Below are positions 16,226 to 24,554 of a stretch of DNA of 36,916 nt, in pieces. Made by a program: the position numbers and the translations under genes. Under the pieces are notes generated by a model. It did no database searches. It saw only the letters and a program-made list of their open reading frames with translations, and had not been told where the DNA came from. This stretch comes from an archaeon (GTDB taxonomy: Archaea > Thermoplasmatota > Thermoplasmata > Methanomassiliicoccales > Methanomethylophilaceae). The stretch lies in the NCBI GenBank assembly GCA_024399155.1, contig JAKSHX010000007.1:1-36916 (forward strand). Direction: 5' to 3'. Position 1 is the stretch's first letter, and each line of letters begins with the position of its first letter.

Positions 16226-16852
16226 TTAAAATTTCGGCTCGTATGTAAGAAGAACCCCATCCCCCAATACTTCTAAATTTTTTAAATCTAATTTTATGCC
16301 ACCTTCTAAGATCCAGCCAGGGCCATCAACAGGAGTAGGTGCCGTCCTACCACCTATTATCATGCTTCCTACGAACACAGTGAATTTATCAACAAGTTTT
16401 TCTCTAAAAAATGATGCAATAGTTTCTCCCCCTCCTTCTACAAGAATACTTTTTACTCCAATTTTCATTAAATGATCCATGGCCTTCATGAGATCTATAG
16501 GGGTGCCCGACCTAAAACATACCGCATTATGCCAGGTCTTTACGCAATCATCATCTGTGATTATTAATGTGGGCGCTTCATTGTTTAAAATTAATGCATC
16601 ATCAGGAGTTTTGCCGTGCGAGTCAATGACTATCCTTAAAGGATTTTCCATATAAGATAACCCACTAACTGTAAGGTGTGGGTCATCCGATATTACTGTT
16701 TTTACACCCACAAGTACAGAATCATATTGTTTTTTAAGGTTTGTTACCCTATTTTTATCCTCAAGTGATGAAATCTTAACCTGTTTTTTGTCCACTCCCG
16801 CTATCTTACCGTCTGCAGACATGGCACAATTAATATGGATAAAAGGTCTCAT
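16226..16852 (-). CDS. arfC: Diaminohydroxyphosphoribosylaminopyrimidine reductase (riboflavin/F420 pathway, RibD C-terminal type)
   Basis: A 208-residue stand-alone RibD C-terminal reductase domain, DHFR-like, as in archaeal 2,5-diamino-6-ribosylamino-pyrimidinone 5'-phosphate reductase (yeast Rib7 type). It reduces the ribosyl side chain with NADPH early in riboflavin synthesis. Motifs are 'HINCAMSADGKIAG' at the N-terminus, 'YDSVLVGVKTVISDDPHLTV', 'SILVEGGGETIASFF' and 'IIGGRTAPTPVDGPG' near the C-terminus. The length fits the single-domain archaeal form; no deaminase domain is fused. The start overlaps the rtcA stop by ATGA, so it is translated from the rtcA message. The two enzymes share no known pathway, so the pairing is probably one of convenience. 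Confidence 0.9.
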   Translation of the reverse strand: MRPFIHINCAMSADGKIAGVDKKQVKISSLEDKNRVTNLKKQYDSVLVGVKTVISDDPHLTVSGLSYMENPLRIVIDSHGKTPDDALILNNEAPTLIITDDDCVKTWHNAVCFRSGTPIDLMKAMDHLMKIGVKSILVEGGGETIASFFREKLVDKFTVFVGSMIIGGRTAPTPVDGPGWILEGGIKLDLKNLEVLGDGVLLTYEPKF

Positions 16853-17880
16853 TGTCCTTCCCCAGGAATGACCGTAAAAAAGTACAGACTCCCCTTTTTT
16901 TCGACGTTAAACTTGACATTTAAAAAAGTTTCTAGAATATTCATTTGACTTAGAAGATGTCTACTTATTTTTGATATGGAAAACATACTAATGCCGTTAG
17001 CCATAGCCATATACGGGAGAAGCTGATCTGCGGTGTGTACATCAAGTGTGGAACTAGACTTTATTATATGAAGTAAGTCAGTGGCTACATCTACCCCTGA
17101 TTGTATGGCAGAACGCCCTCTTATTGTTATGGTATTACTTCCGAGAAATCCATTTTCGTATTCCGCAACGAGTGAAATGCATGCCCCCTTAGAATCACCA
17201 TGTGGAAAACAATTTTCAATCTCTACATTACAAAATTCGCCTAAGACAGAATAGCAACCTTCAGCCATCTGTTCCCCAATCTTAGTGGGGAGATGTTGTA
17301 CACAGAATACTCCAGAGATTTTTTTTAGTTTTCCAAGAGTTGTGAGTATTAAAGGTCGGATATTTCTCACAGGTTCAAAGATAGCTCTAACTTGACCGCC
17401 ACCGTCTGGGAAAAATCCTCTTTTAATAATTTCTACGGATGCTTTTATTCCCATTTTAGACATTAGAGGATAAAGAACCTGCTGATAAGAGTCGATAGGA
17501 GGCGTCCACATAATATTAGTCCCGCCAGTTACGTTAACCTCAAGCGTATGATCAAAAGTACTAGCGGCGAGTTGCACCGCTTGAAGAACAAGACTAATAC
17601 TCTCAGCGTTTCTGAAGTCTATCGTGGCGTCATATACATGTTTTTTTCCTGGTTTTATTATAAGCTCTCTTGAACCCACATAGTTTCCTATTATCTCAGA
17701 TCCCGTGATTGTAGATACTGCATCGACCGTACTGCAATGTTGTCTAGATAGGCCACTAGTGGGACGATTTTCACGTATTTTGGTAAGGTATACTTCTTCA
17801 TCGATAACCGTGCTCATCGCCACTGATGTACGGACGCTCTGTCCACCACCTTCACTTTTTGAGCAGTCAATCCTCAGCAT
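16849..17880 (-). CDS. rtcA: RNA 3'-terminal phosphate cyclase
   Basis: A 343-residue RtcA, which converts an RNA 3'-phosphate to a 2',3'-cyclic phosphate using ATP through a covalent enzyme-AMP. Family motifs are 'EGGGQSVRTSVAMS' at the N-terminus, 'TGGTNIMWTPPIDSYQQVL', 'RGFFPDGGGQVRA', and the active-site histidine region 'VHTADQLLPYMAMA' near the C-terminus. Length is normal. A TATA-like AATTTATAAATT around 17906-17918 sits at leaderless distance from ATG 17880, so it has its own promoter despite lying 76 bases downstream of tRNA-Gly on the same strand. The neighbouring RNA gene invites a tRNA-end-processing idea, but no RtcB or RtcR is present to support it. Confidence 0.94.
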   Translation of the reverse strand: MLRIDCSKSEGGGQSVRTSVAMSTVIDEEVYLTKIRENRPTSGLSRQHCSTVDAVSTITGSEIIGNYVGSRELIIKPGKKHVYDATIDFRNAESISLVLQAVQLAASTFDHTLEVNVTGGTNIMWTPPIDSYQQVLYPLMSKMGIKASVEIIKRGFFPDGGGQVRAIFEPVRNIRPLILTTLGKLKKISGVFCVQHLPTKIGEQMAEGCYSVLGEFCNVEIENCFPHGDSKGACISLVAEYENGFLGSNTITIRGRSAIQSGVDVATDLLHIIKSSSTLDVHTADQLLPYMAMANGISMFSISKISRHLLSQMNILETFLNVKFNVEKKGSLYFFTVIPGEGQ

Positions 17881-17956
17881 ACGCCAATAAAAGTCATATT
17901 AATTCAATTTATAAATTTTCCACGGTTTAACTAGGTAGTTATCAAATAAATGCAAA

Positions 17957-18031
17957 TGGTGCGAATGCCGGGAATTGAACCCGGATCAGATGCTTGGGAA
18001 GCACCCGTCCTAGCCATTAGACTACATTCGC
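17957..18031 (-). tRNA. tRNA-Gly (anticodon CCC)
   Basis: Reading the minus strand, GCGAATG at the 5' end pairs with CATTCGC at the 3' end. The anticodon stem GGTGC/GCATC holds the loop TTCCCAA, giving anticodon CCC. The T arm is CCGGG-TTCAATT-CCCGG. Discriminator A is followed by an encoded CCA (17957-17959). It decodes GGG. Confidence 0.96.
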
Positions 18032-18055
18032 AACGGACAGGATACTCCGTTATTC

Positions 18056-18069
18056 ATATTATTAATTTT
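18056..18069 (-). promoter_or_regulatory. TATA box of tRNA-Gly
   Basis: On the minus strand AAAATTAATAATAT lies about 30 bases before the 5' end of tRNA-Gly. It is the only AT-rich element in the 92-base space shared with the divergent tRNA-Val that fits this direction and distance. Confidence 0.5.
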
Positions 18070-18090
18070 ACGCCATCAGAAGTTCAATAT

Positions 18091-18099
18091 TTTTATATT
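18091..18099 (+). promoter_or_regulatory. TATA box of tRNA-Val
   Basis: TTTTATATT lies within the palindrome CAATATTTTTATATTG, about 29 bases before the tRNA-Val 5' end at 18124, the expected distance for an archaeal tRNA promoter. Confidence 0.6.
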
Positions 18100-18123
18100 G
18101 AGTTTGTTATCAGTGAACGTATT

Positions 18124-18199
18124 AGGCCTGTGGTCTAGCGGTTATGACGTCGCCTTTACGAGGCGAAGACCGCCGGTTCGATCCCGGCCAGGCCTACCA
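18124..18199 (+). tRNA. tRNA-Val (anticodon UAC)
   Basis: AGGCCTG pairs with CAGGCCT in the acceptor stem. The D stem is GTC/GAC. The anticodon stem TCGCC/GGCGA encloses TTTACGA, giving anticodon TAC. The T arm is GCCGG-TTCGATC-CCGGC. Discriminator A is followed by an encoded CCA (18197-18199). It is convergent with the lysine operon. Confidence 0.96.
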
Positions 18200-18240
18200 T
18201 TTCAGCTGTAAATTCGTTACACAACTTTTAAGTTTCTTAT

Positions 18241-18253
18241 TTAAAAAATAAAA
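18241..18253 (-). terminator. T-rich end of the lysine operon
   Basis: Directly after the dapL stop codon the minus strand reads TTTTATTTTTTAA. Oligo-T tracts without a strong hairpin are common archaeal terminators. tRNA-Val arrives from the other side 42 bases away. Confidence 0.45.
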
Positions 18254-19414
18254 CTAAAGTTTAAGATCCTTCATCCTATCAAGAGCCTCTTTAATTCTTG
18301 AAATCGGTTGCGTGACAGTCATTCTCACATAACCATCTGCAGATTCACCAAATCCGGAACCGGGGGTAACAACAATGCCGAGGTCTAACATTCTCTCTGT
18401 AAATTCGATAGATGTTTTACATTTGGAATTGAACCATATATAGAATGTTCCCTTAGGCATTTTTACATCGAACCCAAGTGCATTCAGACCATTCACGAGA
18501 ACCCTTCTTCTTTCAGAATATTCTTTCATATTATTTTGTACATCAGTAGGCGCAGAGCCATCATTATTGTACATTTCTAATGCCTTAATAGCAGCTTTTT
18601 GGATAAATATTGGTGCCCCAGAATCAATTTGTCCTTTACATTTTTTCAGTCCGGCTATTAGATCTGAATTGCCAACAGCATAACCGAGTCTGAAACCGGT
18701 CATGTTGAATGTTTTAGAAAATGACCCAAATTCTATCGCATCAGGTCCCGCTTCGAGAACAGATGGTGCTCGATATCCATCATAAGTCATTTCGCAGTAT
18801 GCATTATCATAACACAAAATTGTGTCGTTTACCTGACACCAGTCATAGACTTTTTTCAGATACGTTAAGTCGCACGTCGCACCCGTAGGATTGTTTGGAT
18901 AATTTAGATACAGCATTCTTGCTCGATTAGGGCAGTCATTCACATCTAAAAGCCATTCTTTTTCTACCCTTAATGGAACCTTTACACATTTTGCACCGTT
19001 AAAAAGAGTGGACGCTCCAGAATATACAGGATACCCAGGACTCGGCGCAATGATCGTATCACCAGGATTCACAAACGCTTGTGCGATGTTAAAAATAGCC
19101 TCTTTTGAACCTATAGTCACACAAACTTGTGTGTCAGGATCTACATCCACACGGTACCTCTTTTTGTACCATTTTGATACAGCTATTCTGAGATCTTTTT
19201 CACCTGCCGATAATGAATATTTTTGATTGCTGTTGATTTCTGCTTGTTTTTGCATTTCTTTAACTATTGCATCGGGAGCAGGAAGATCTGGATCACCAAT
19301 ACCAAAATCAATGATATCAATCCCTTGTGCCCTTTTTTTAGCGGTCATTTCTTCCAGTTTAACGAACAAGTATGGGGGGAGTTTTTTAAGTCTTTCTGCG
19401 AATTCATATTTCAT
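18254..19414 (-). CDS. dapL: LL-diaminopimelate aminotransferase
   Basis: A 386-residue class I aminotransferase that turns tetrahydrodipicolinate into LL-diaminopimelate in one step, using glutamate as donor. The N-terminal 'DIIDFGIGDPDLPAPD', 'NYPNNPTGATCDL', and the PLP lysine K234 in 'GSFSKTFNMTGFRLGYAVGN' agree with DapL-type enzymes of methanogens and clostridia rather than aspartate aminotransferase. Context settles it: it is the last gene of an operon with dapA, dapB, lysC, lysA and dapF, and no dapD, dapC or dapE is present. The start overlaps the dapF stop by four bases. It is the final gene before an oligo-T stretch. Some relatives have broader substrate range, so extra transaminase activity is possible. 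Confidence 0.92.
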   Translation of the reverse strand: MKYEFAERLKKLPPYLFVKLEEMTAKKRAQGIDIIDFGIGDPDLPAPDAIVKEMQKQAEINSNQKYSLSAGEKDLRIAVSKWYKKRYRVDVDPDTQVCVTIGSKEAIFNIAQAFVNPGDTIIAPSPGYPVYSGASTLFNGAKCVKVPLRVEKEWLLDVNDCPNRARMLYLNYPNNPTGATCDLTYLKKVYDWCQVNDTILCYDNAYCEMTYDGYRAPSVLEAGPDAIEFGSFSKTFNMTGFRLGYAVGNSDLIAGLKKCKGQIDSGAPIFIQKAAIKALEMYNNDGSAPTDVQNNMKEYSERRRVLVNGLNALGFDVKMPKGTFYIWFNSKCKTSIEFTERMLDLGIVVTPGSGFGESADGYVRMTVTQPISRIKEALDRMKDLKL

Positions 19415-20259
19415 TGTGTTGTTTCTCCAGTATAATCGCCACAGTAAATGTACTTAGAAGGACCTGACATCATAACATATTTAAGGTCTTTGTCAACGGT
19501 TACCTCAAGCCTCCCTCCCGGAAGGCATACGCATACTGGCTTATTAAACGGAACAAGTTTATTTAAGGCAGCCGCTGTAGCCGTCGCACAAGCACCTGTA
19601 CCACATGCTAGTGTCCATCCCGCACCCCTTTCGTATACACGTACGTATATTTTCCCATCTTTTACTTCAGCGAATTCTATATTTGCTTTTTGTGGGAATA
19701 TTGAATGGCACTCGAGTAAAGGACCAAGTCTGTTTATAACTTCATTATCCAATTTATCAAATGTGACGAAGTGCGGATTACCCATAGACACCGCCGTACC
19801 AGTAATAGTCATGCCACCTACATCTATAGGCTCGGAAATCATATTTTTATAGAAATTAACAGGCACTTCCTCTCTGTTAAGTATGGGTGATCCCATATCC
19901 ACCATTACACTTTTTACCTTTCCAAAATCGTCCAATAAAACTTCAGATGTAATATTTCTTTTCACGGTTCCGATGGTAAATTTCTTTTTTTCTACCATGC
20001 CAAAATCAAATGCATGTTTGGCAACACACCTGATTCCATTGCCACACATTTCTGCCTCGGATCCATCAGCATTAATGATCCTCATAACAATATCAGAATT
20101 GTTATTTCCCGGCAGAATGTACAAAACCCCATCGGCACCTATACCAAAATGGCGATCGCACATTATTTTGCAAAGATTTTTGTCGACTTCAACAGGATTA
20201 CTGAGACCATCAATGACGATAAAATCATTTCCGATTCCTTCATACTTCCAAAACTTCAT
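19411..20259 (-). CDS. dapF: Diaminopimelate epimerase
   Basis: A 282-residue cofactor-independent racemase that turns LL- into meso-diaminopimelate. Both catalytic cysteines are in their motifs: 'AEMCGNGIRCVAKHAF' and 'GAGWTLACGTGACATATAA'. The N-terminal 'KFWKYEGIGNDFIVID' and the 'VSMGNPHFVTF' block are standard. The frame runs back to 20295, but ATG 20259 overlaps the lysA stop as ATGA, has GAAAGGTTG in front, and gives the usual family N-terminus, so it is the start. It works directly after DapL and before LysA, the order in which the genes are needed though not the order in which they lie. Confidence 0.95.
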   Translation of the reverse strand: MKFWKYEGIGNDFIVIDGLSNPVEVDKNLCKIMCDRHFGIGADGVLYILPGNNNSDIVMRIINADGSEAEMCGNGIRCVAKHAFDFGMVEKKKFTIGTVKRNITSEVLLDDFGKVKSVMVDMGSPILNREEVPVNFYKNMISEPIDVGGMTITGTAVSMGNPHFVTFDKLDNEVINRLGPLLECHSIFPQKANIEFAEVKDGKIYVRVYERGAGWTLACGTGACATATAAALNKLVPFNKPVCVCLPGGRLEVTVDKDLKYVMMSGPSKYIYCGDYTGETTQ

Positions 20260-21530
20260 TTTTTCAACCTTTCGGGGACAATTTGACAAGCCCACAAATC
20301 TTCTATAGTTTCACTCTTACGAATTAGTTCAGATCTTCCATTGTTGACAAGAACTTCTCCACAGAGAGGCCTAGAATTGTAATTACTAGACATAGAGAAC
20401 CCATACGCCCCGGCACAGTAAATTGCGACAATGTCCCCTTCATGTGGGTCCGGTAGAATCCTGTCGTATGCTATACAATCCCCTGTTTCACATATTGGTC
20501 CGACGACATCATATTTTGTCGTACACGCCTTATTAAATTTGTTAGCAAGGACAACATGATGATATGAACCATAAAATGCCGGTCTAATGAGGGTGTTGAA
20601 TCCAGCATCTATTCCAACATATTTCTTTGTACCAGTATCTTTTACGTCAGTACATTTTGCTAGTAAAATCGTGGAGTCACACACAATGTATCTTCCAGGT
20701 TCAAGACAGATTTTCTTTACGTTGGTGTTTTCAAGAATCATATCTGTAATTTCCGTTGCTATGCCTTCGATGTCACATTCTTCTTCCTGCAGTTTATAGG
20801 GGACTCCGAATCCTCCACCAAAATCGATAAACTCGAGGTCGATCCCAACCTCATTTTTAATTTTGTTTGTTAATTTTATTAACACATCCACAACATCAAA
20901 GAAAGGTTCAATGCTATGGCCTCCTGAACCAGTATGTGCATGGATTCCTTTGACATCAAATCCCAGTTTTTTTGCTCTAGTATATACTGGTATAACTCTA
21001 TCCAGTGGAATCCCAAATTTTGATCCTTTTCCTCCTGTCATGACCTTTGTATTACACCCAGATATTACTTCAGGAGTGATTCTAAAAGATATGGGAAATC
21101 CCTCAACATCGTTTCCTAAAATTTCTGCGAGTCTTTCAAGCTCACTTTCAGAATCAATATTCATTTTACATTTTACACTAATTAATGATCGCAATTCATC
21201 ATTACTAACGTTTACGCCGGTGTACATTATTCGGTCCGGACAGAACCCAGCTTTTATACATGTTAACACCTCACCTACAGAGACGGCATCAATATGACTG
21301 CCCTCCTGTCTGAGAATGTTTAGTATAGCAAGATTGGTGTTTGCCTTGCATGCATAATGCACTTCCGTACTCATATGCTTGGAAAATGCATTGTACACTC
21401 TACGGTAGTTTTCTCTGACAATTTGTTCATCAGTGACGTATATAGGAGTGCCATATTCGCTAGCGAGTTCAACAGTAGATATGCCACCAATCATCATGAT
21501 TCCATTTTTTGAGTCAAAATCTCTCATCAT
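20256..21530 (-). CDS. lysA: Diaminopimelate decarboxylase
   Basis: A 424-residue fold-type III PLP enzyme that releases CO2 from meso-diaminopimelate to give L-lysine, the last step. The PLP lysine is K62 in 'HYACKANTNLAIL'. 'GIHAHTGSGGHSIEPF', 'FIDFGGGFGVPY' and 'EPGRYIVCDS' bind PLP phosphate and substrate, and 'GPICETGDCIAYDR' holds the catalytic cysteine from the partner subunit. Two adjacent ATG codons (21530 and 21527) could start it; the first overlaps the lysC stop. Length is normal for archaeal LysA. No inserted domain or frameshift is seen. Confidence 0.95.
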   Translation of the reverse strand: MMRDFDSKNGIMMIGGISTVELASEYGTPIYVTDEQIVRENYRRVYNAFSKHMSTEVHYACKANTNLAILNILRQEGSHIDAVSVGEVLTCIKAGFCPDRIMYTGVNVSNDELRSLISVKCKMNIDSESELERLAEILGNDVEGFPISFRITPEVISGCNTKVMTGGKGSKFGIPLDRVIPVYTRAKKLGFDVKGIHAHTGSGGHSIEPFFDVVDVLIKLTNKIKNEVGIDLEFIDFGGGFGVPYKLQEEECDIEGIATEITDMILENTNVKKICLEPGRYIVCDSTILLAKCTDVKDTGTKKYVGIDAGFNTLIRPAFYGSYHHVVLANKFNKACTTKYDVVGPICETGDCIAYDRILPDPHEGDIVAIYCAGAYGFSMSSNYNSRPLCGEVLVNNGRSELIRKSETIEDLWACQIVPERLKK

Positions 21531-22894
21531 ACTAAGGCACCTTTACTGATAAATTTCTCATGAATCATTTTTATTATTTTTGTGGCGTAATCCTTAGATA
21601 CAACAAAATTCAGTGTAACATTTGACGCTCCCTTAGAAATCATTTCCACGTTTGTACCTGCATTCCTTATAGTATTGAATATGTCACCACAGAACTCGCA
21701 TCTATCGAGTAAGTTATCTCCAACAGTGCAGATGAGTGTCATATTATTTTTTACGTTAACTTTTTCAATACTTTTGTCGCTTGATACATTGAGAAGTGTC
21801 AAACACTTTTCTAAATCGATGTTACGTACTAAAAGTGCAATACTGAACAATGATGTGGATACCCCGTAAATACATATGTCTGCTTCTGACAGTTTCTCAA
21901 GAACTTTTGCAAAAAACATAGGCTTATGAAGCATTTCTTTAACTGTAAGTGTTAATATCGACAAATCTAACTTAATAGCCACGCTTCTGATCGGTTCATA
22001 TCTTTCTTCGTTGACACAATGAATTAGTGTACCAGGATTTTCCGGTCTATATGAATTTTTAATCCACAAAGGTATACATTTTAATTTTGCCGGCTCTATG
22101 GCCATTGGATGAAGAACCTTTGCACCAAAATGTGTCAATTCGGCAGCTTCATCGAAGCTCATTTCAGCAAGAGTCACTGCATTTTTAACAAGTCTAGGAT
22201 CAGCAGACATGAAACCATCCACATCTGTCCAGATTTGAATACTGCTAGCGTTAACTGCATTACCTATGGCAGATGCTGTATAATCCGAACCGCCCCTCCC
22301 AAATGTTAATGGCTTTCCATCTTTGTTGATACCGTAGAATCCTGTTATTATTGGAATGATATTATTCTCCAAAAGAGGAACAACACTGGTCTTCAGGCCA
22401 ACTTCCGTTTTTTTGAAGTCACATAGGCCAGACATAGTTTTTCCCATAGCATATATGCCTGCCATTTCCGATGTCAGCGCAACAGACTCGTACCCTTTGC
22501 TCTTGATGAGGTACGACAAAATCAAACTCGAGAACCTTTCTCCTTGCGACAACACGTTATCATTGTAATATGGATCTCTTTTCTCTTCATCACTAAACAT
22601 TACGTTTTTAAACTGGGAAAACCGAACTTCAAAGTCATTCAGAAACTCATCGTAAAGTTTTTTGGAAAGCAGACATCGTGCTATATTGAGATGTTTATCA
22701 CGAAATATTTTTATGGCGTCATCCATAACCACTTCATTATTTTCTATTGCAGAAGCAAGAAAATCTGTTATCCCTGATATGGCCGAAATGACAATAATTT
22801 TTTTGCCTTTTTCGTTGATTATTATATCAGCTACTCTATTGAACGCTTCGACAGATCCGACGCTTGTACCACCGAATTTCATTACGGTGATCAT
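21527..22894 (-). CDS. lysC: Aspartate kinase
   Basis: A 455-residue aspartokinase that phosphorylates aspartate as the committed step for lysine, threonine and methionine. The N-terminal 'VMKFGGTSVGSVEAFNRVA' and central 'PLTFGRGGSDYTASAIGNAV' with 'QIWTDVDGFMSADPRLV' are the catalytic signatures. After about residue 300, two ACT-like segments follow ('ILTLTVKEMLHKPMFFAKVL' and 'MTLICTVGDNLLDR'), so feedback control by an end product is likely. Placement inside a lysine operon suggests a lysine-dedicated isozyme. It overlaps dapB upstream by ATGA and lysA downstream. The next enzyme, aspartate-semialdehyde dehydrogenase, is not in this window. Confidence 0.95.
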   Translation of the reverse strand: MITVMKFGGTSVGSVEAFNRVADIIINEKGKKIIVISAISGITDFLASAIENNEVVMDDAIKIFRDKHLNIARCLLSKKLYDEFLNDFEVRFSQFKNVMFSDEEKRDPYYNDNVLSQGERFSSLILSYLIKSKGYESVALTSEMAGIYAMGKTMSGLCDFKKTEVGLKTSVVPLLENNIIPIITGFYGINKDGKPLTFGRGGSDYTASAIGNAVNASSIQIWTDVDGFMSADPRLVKNAVTLAEMSFDEAAELTHFGAKVLHPMAIEPAKLKCIPLWIKNSYRPENPGTLIHCVNEERYEPIRSVAIKLDLSILTLTVKEMLHKPMFFAKVLEKLSEADICIYGVSTSLFSIALLVRNIDLEKCLTLLNVSSDKSIEKVNVKNNMTLICTVGDNLLDRCEFCGDIFNTIRNAGTNVEMISKGASNVTLNFVVSKDYATKIIKMIHEKFISKGALV

Positions 22895-23670
22895 AGGTCA
22901 AATACCTCGTTCATTGTATGCAATTTGCCGTCTTTTTTACCTGATATCCACCTTACAGTTTCTAAGCACCCTTGTGCAAGAGCCTCGCGAGATATTGACC
23001 TGTGTTTAAGCTCCAACATTTCCATACTGCCTGCAAATATAGTGGTATGGTCTCCGAAAATATCACCCGCTCTGATTGAGTGTATCCCTATCTCGCGATT
23101 TCTGGATCCAACGATTCCTTGTCTTCCAAACGTCAATTTATCGATTCCAGTGACAGATTGCATTCTTTTGACTGCCTCCATCGCAGTACCAGATGGAGAG
23201 TCTTTTTTGAAATGATGGTGCGCTTCGAGAACTTCAATATCATAACCCTTAAGAAGTGATGCCATCGTCTCGCACATCTTCCAAAATACATTTACACCCC
23301 TGGCAAAATTTGCAGATACAACTCCTGATGTTTTGTTATTTTCAATGTTTCTGCACATTATTTCAATTGACCTCTTATCAACAGATGTGGTACCAACAAC
23401 AATATTCGTTCCAGTTGACGGAACGTCCATAACTACTTTCGATGCTGCCATCGGTGTTGTAAGATCCACATAGACGTCCGCGTTATCAAGCAATTTTTTG
23501 AGGATATCCGATGAACTGGCATATACGCCAGGAACTATTTCTGTACCTATATTTCCACCATTATTAGATGCAGTGCCACCCGTTATCTCTATGTCCTTAG
23601 TTGTTGTAGCCATGGAGCAGACGACCCTTCCCAACTTGCCTGTGGCCCCACCTACAACTAACTTAATCAT
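22891..23670 (-). CDS. dapB: 4-hydroxy-tetrahydrodipicolinate reductase
   Basis: A 259-residue NAD(P)H-dependent reductase forming tetrahydrodipicolinate. The N-terminal Rossmann motif is 'VVGGATGKLGRVV'. The substrate motif 'EAHHHFKKDSPSGTAMEAV' carries the catalytic histidine and lysine. 'GIHSIRAGDIFGDHT' and 'FAGSMEMLELKHRSISREAL' are the usual C-terminal blocks. GAGGGTGT precedes ATG 23670. It starts 11 bases after the dapA stop, the widest gap inside the operon. The family call is firm. Confidence 0.95.
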   Translation of the reverse strand: MIKLVVGGATGKLGRVVCSMATTTKDIEITGGTASNNGGNIGTEIVPGVYASSSDILKKLLDNADVYVDLTTPMAASKVVMDVPSTGTNIVVGTTSVDKRSIEIMCRNIENNKTSGVVSANFARGVNVFWKMCETMASLLKGYDIEVLEAHHHFKKDSPSGTAMEAVKRMQSVTGIDKLTFGRQGIVGSRNREIGIHSIRAGDIFGDHTTIFAGSMEMLELKHRSISREALAQGCLETVRWISGKKDGKLHTMNEVFDL

Positions 23671-23680
23671 CTATACACCC

Positions 23681-24553
23681 TCAAATCAACTCAAGCGCGG
23701 CAATATCTGCATCAAGCACGGGATGAAATTTTGGAGACAAATCCGTAAGCGGAAGTCTAAGTTTTCCATTTCCATATCCCAATTTATTCATAACGTATTT
23801 GATCGGTATTGGGTTCGATTCTACGAATAAGTCTTTGAATAATGGAAGTAACTTGAAGTGTACTGGTCTTGCGTCAACATATTTTTCTTTTAAGCAGAAG
23901 TCAACCATTTGGCTTACCAAATTGGGGCAACAGTTAGATGCAACAGATATAACACCGGTGCATCCCATGGTAAGCATAGCAAACGTAAGGATATCGTCTC
24001 CTGACATTACCTCAAAAAATTTGGGTTTTTTTGCAAGAATATCTCCCACTTGAGAGATATTGCCACTTGCCTCTTTGATTCCAATAATACCAGGATGTTC
24101 CGCCAATTTGAGAGTCGTCTCCGCTGTTATATTAGAACCGGTTCTTCCAGGCACATTATACACAACGACTGGGATATCCACTGACTCCGCAATAGACACA
24201 TAGTGTTGATATATTCCCTCTTGAGTAGGTTTGATGTAATACGGTGAAATTGACAATATACCATCAACGCCCAGGTCTTCAGCAGCCTTACTAAGTAGTA
24301 CAGCTTCAGAAGTACTATTACTTCCCGCACCTGCCAAAATTTTTGCACTTTTAGCCTGATCTCTTACAATATTAACAACCTTAATGTGTTCTTCATGACT
24401 CAGTGTTGCCGATTCTCCAGTAGATCCACATGGCACAAGTGTTGAGACACCATTTTCTTCCTGAAAACTAACAAGCCTCCTGAGTCCTTCTTCATCCAAC
24501 GAGCCATCTTTTTTAAATGGCGTAATAAGCGCTGTTGCTGTTCCCTCAAACAT
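23681..24553 (-). CDS. dapA: 4-hydroxy-tetrahydrodipicolinate synthase
   Basis: A 290-residue TIM-barrel class I aldolase condensing pyruvate with aspartate semialdehyde. 'FEGTATALITPFKKDGSLD' starts the protein. 'PCGSTGESATLSHEEH' binds pyruvate, 'VVYNVPGRTGSNI' holds the proton-relay tyrosine, and 'IIGIKEASGNISQV' has the Schiff-base lysine. The frame extends five codons upstream, but GGAGGT eight bases before ATG 24553 fixes the start. That site lies inside the last codons of lrp, so regulator and first enzyme are tightly coupled. The N-acetylneuraminate lyase and KDG aldolase branches are excluded by the operon. Confidence 0.94.
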   Translation of the reverse strand: MFEGTATALITPFKKDGSLDEEGLRRLVSFQEENGVSTLVPCGSTGESATLSHEEHIKVVNIVRDQAKSAKILAGAGSNSTSEAVLLSKAAEDLGVDGILSISPYYIKPTQEGIYQHYVSIAESVDIPVVVYNVPGRTGSNITAETTLKLAEHPGIIGIKEASGNISQVGDILAKKPKFFEVMSGDDILTFAMLTMGCTGVISVASNCCPNLVSQMVDFCLKEKYVDARPVHFKLLPLFKDLFVESNPIPIKYVMNKLGYGNGKLRLPLTDLSPKFHPVLDADIAALELI

Positions 24554-24554
24554 G

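Noticed and set aside
18085-18100. Palindrome CAATATTTTTATATTG upstream of tRNA-Val
   Set aside because: It coincides with the TATA box and is made of A and T almost entirely, so it is explained by the promoter.
19448-20308. Long plus-strand ORFs opposite dapF and lysA (up to 144 codons)
   Set aside because: They lie opposite strongly conserved genes, have no family resemblance and no start context; they are shadow frames.
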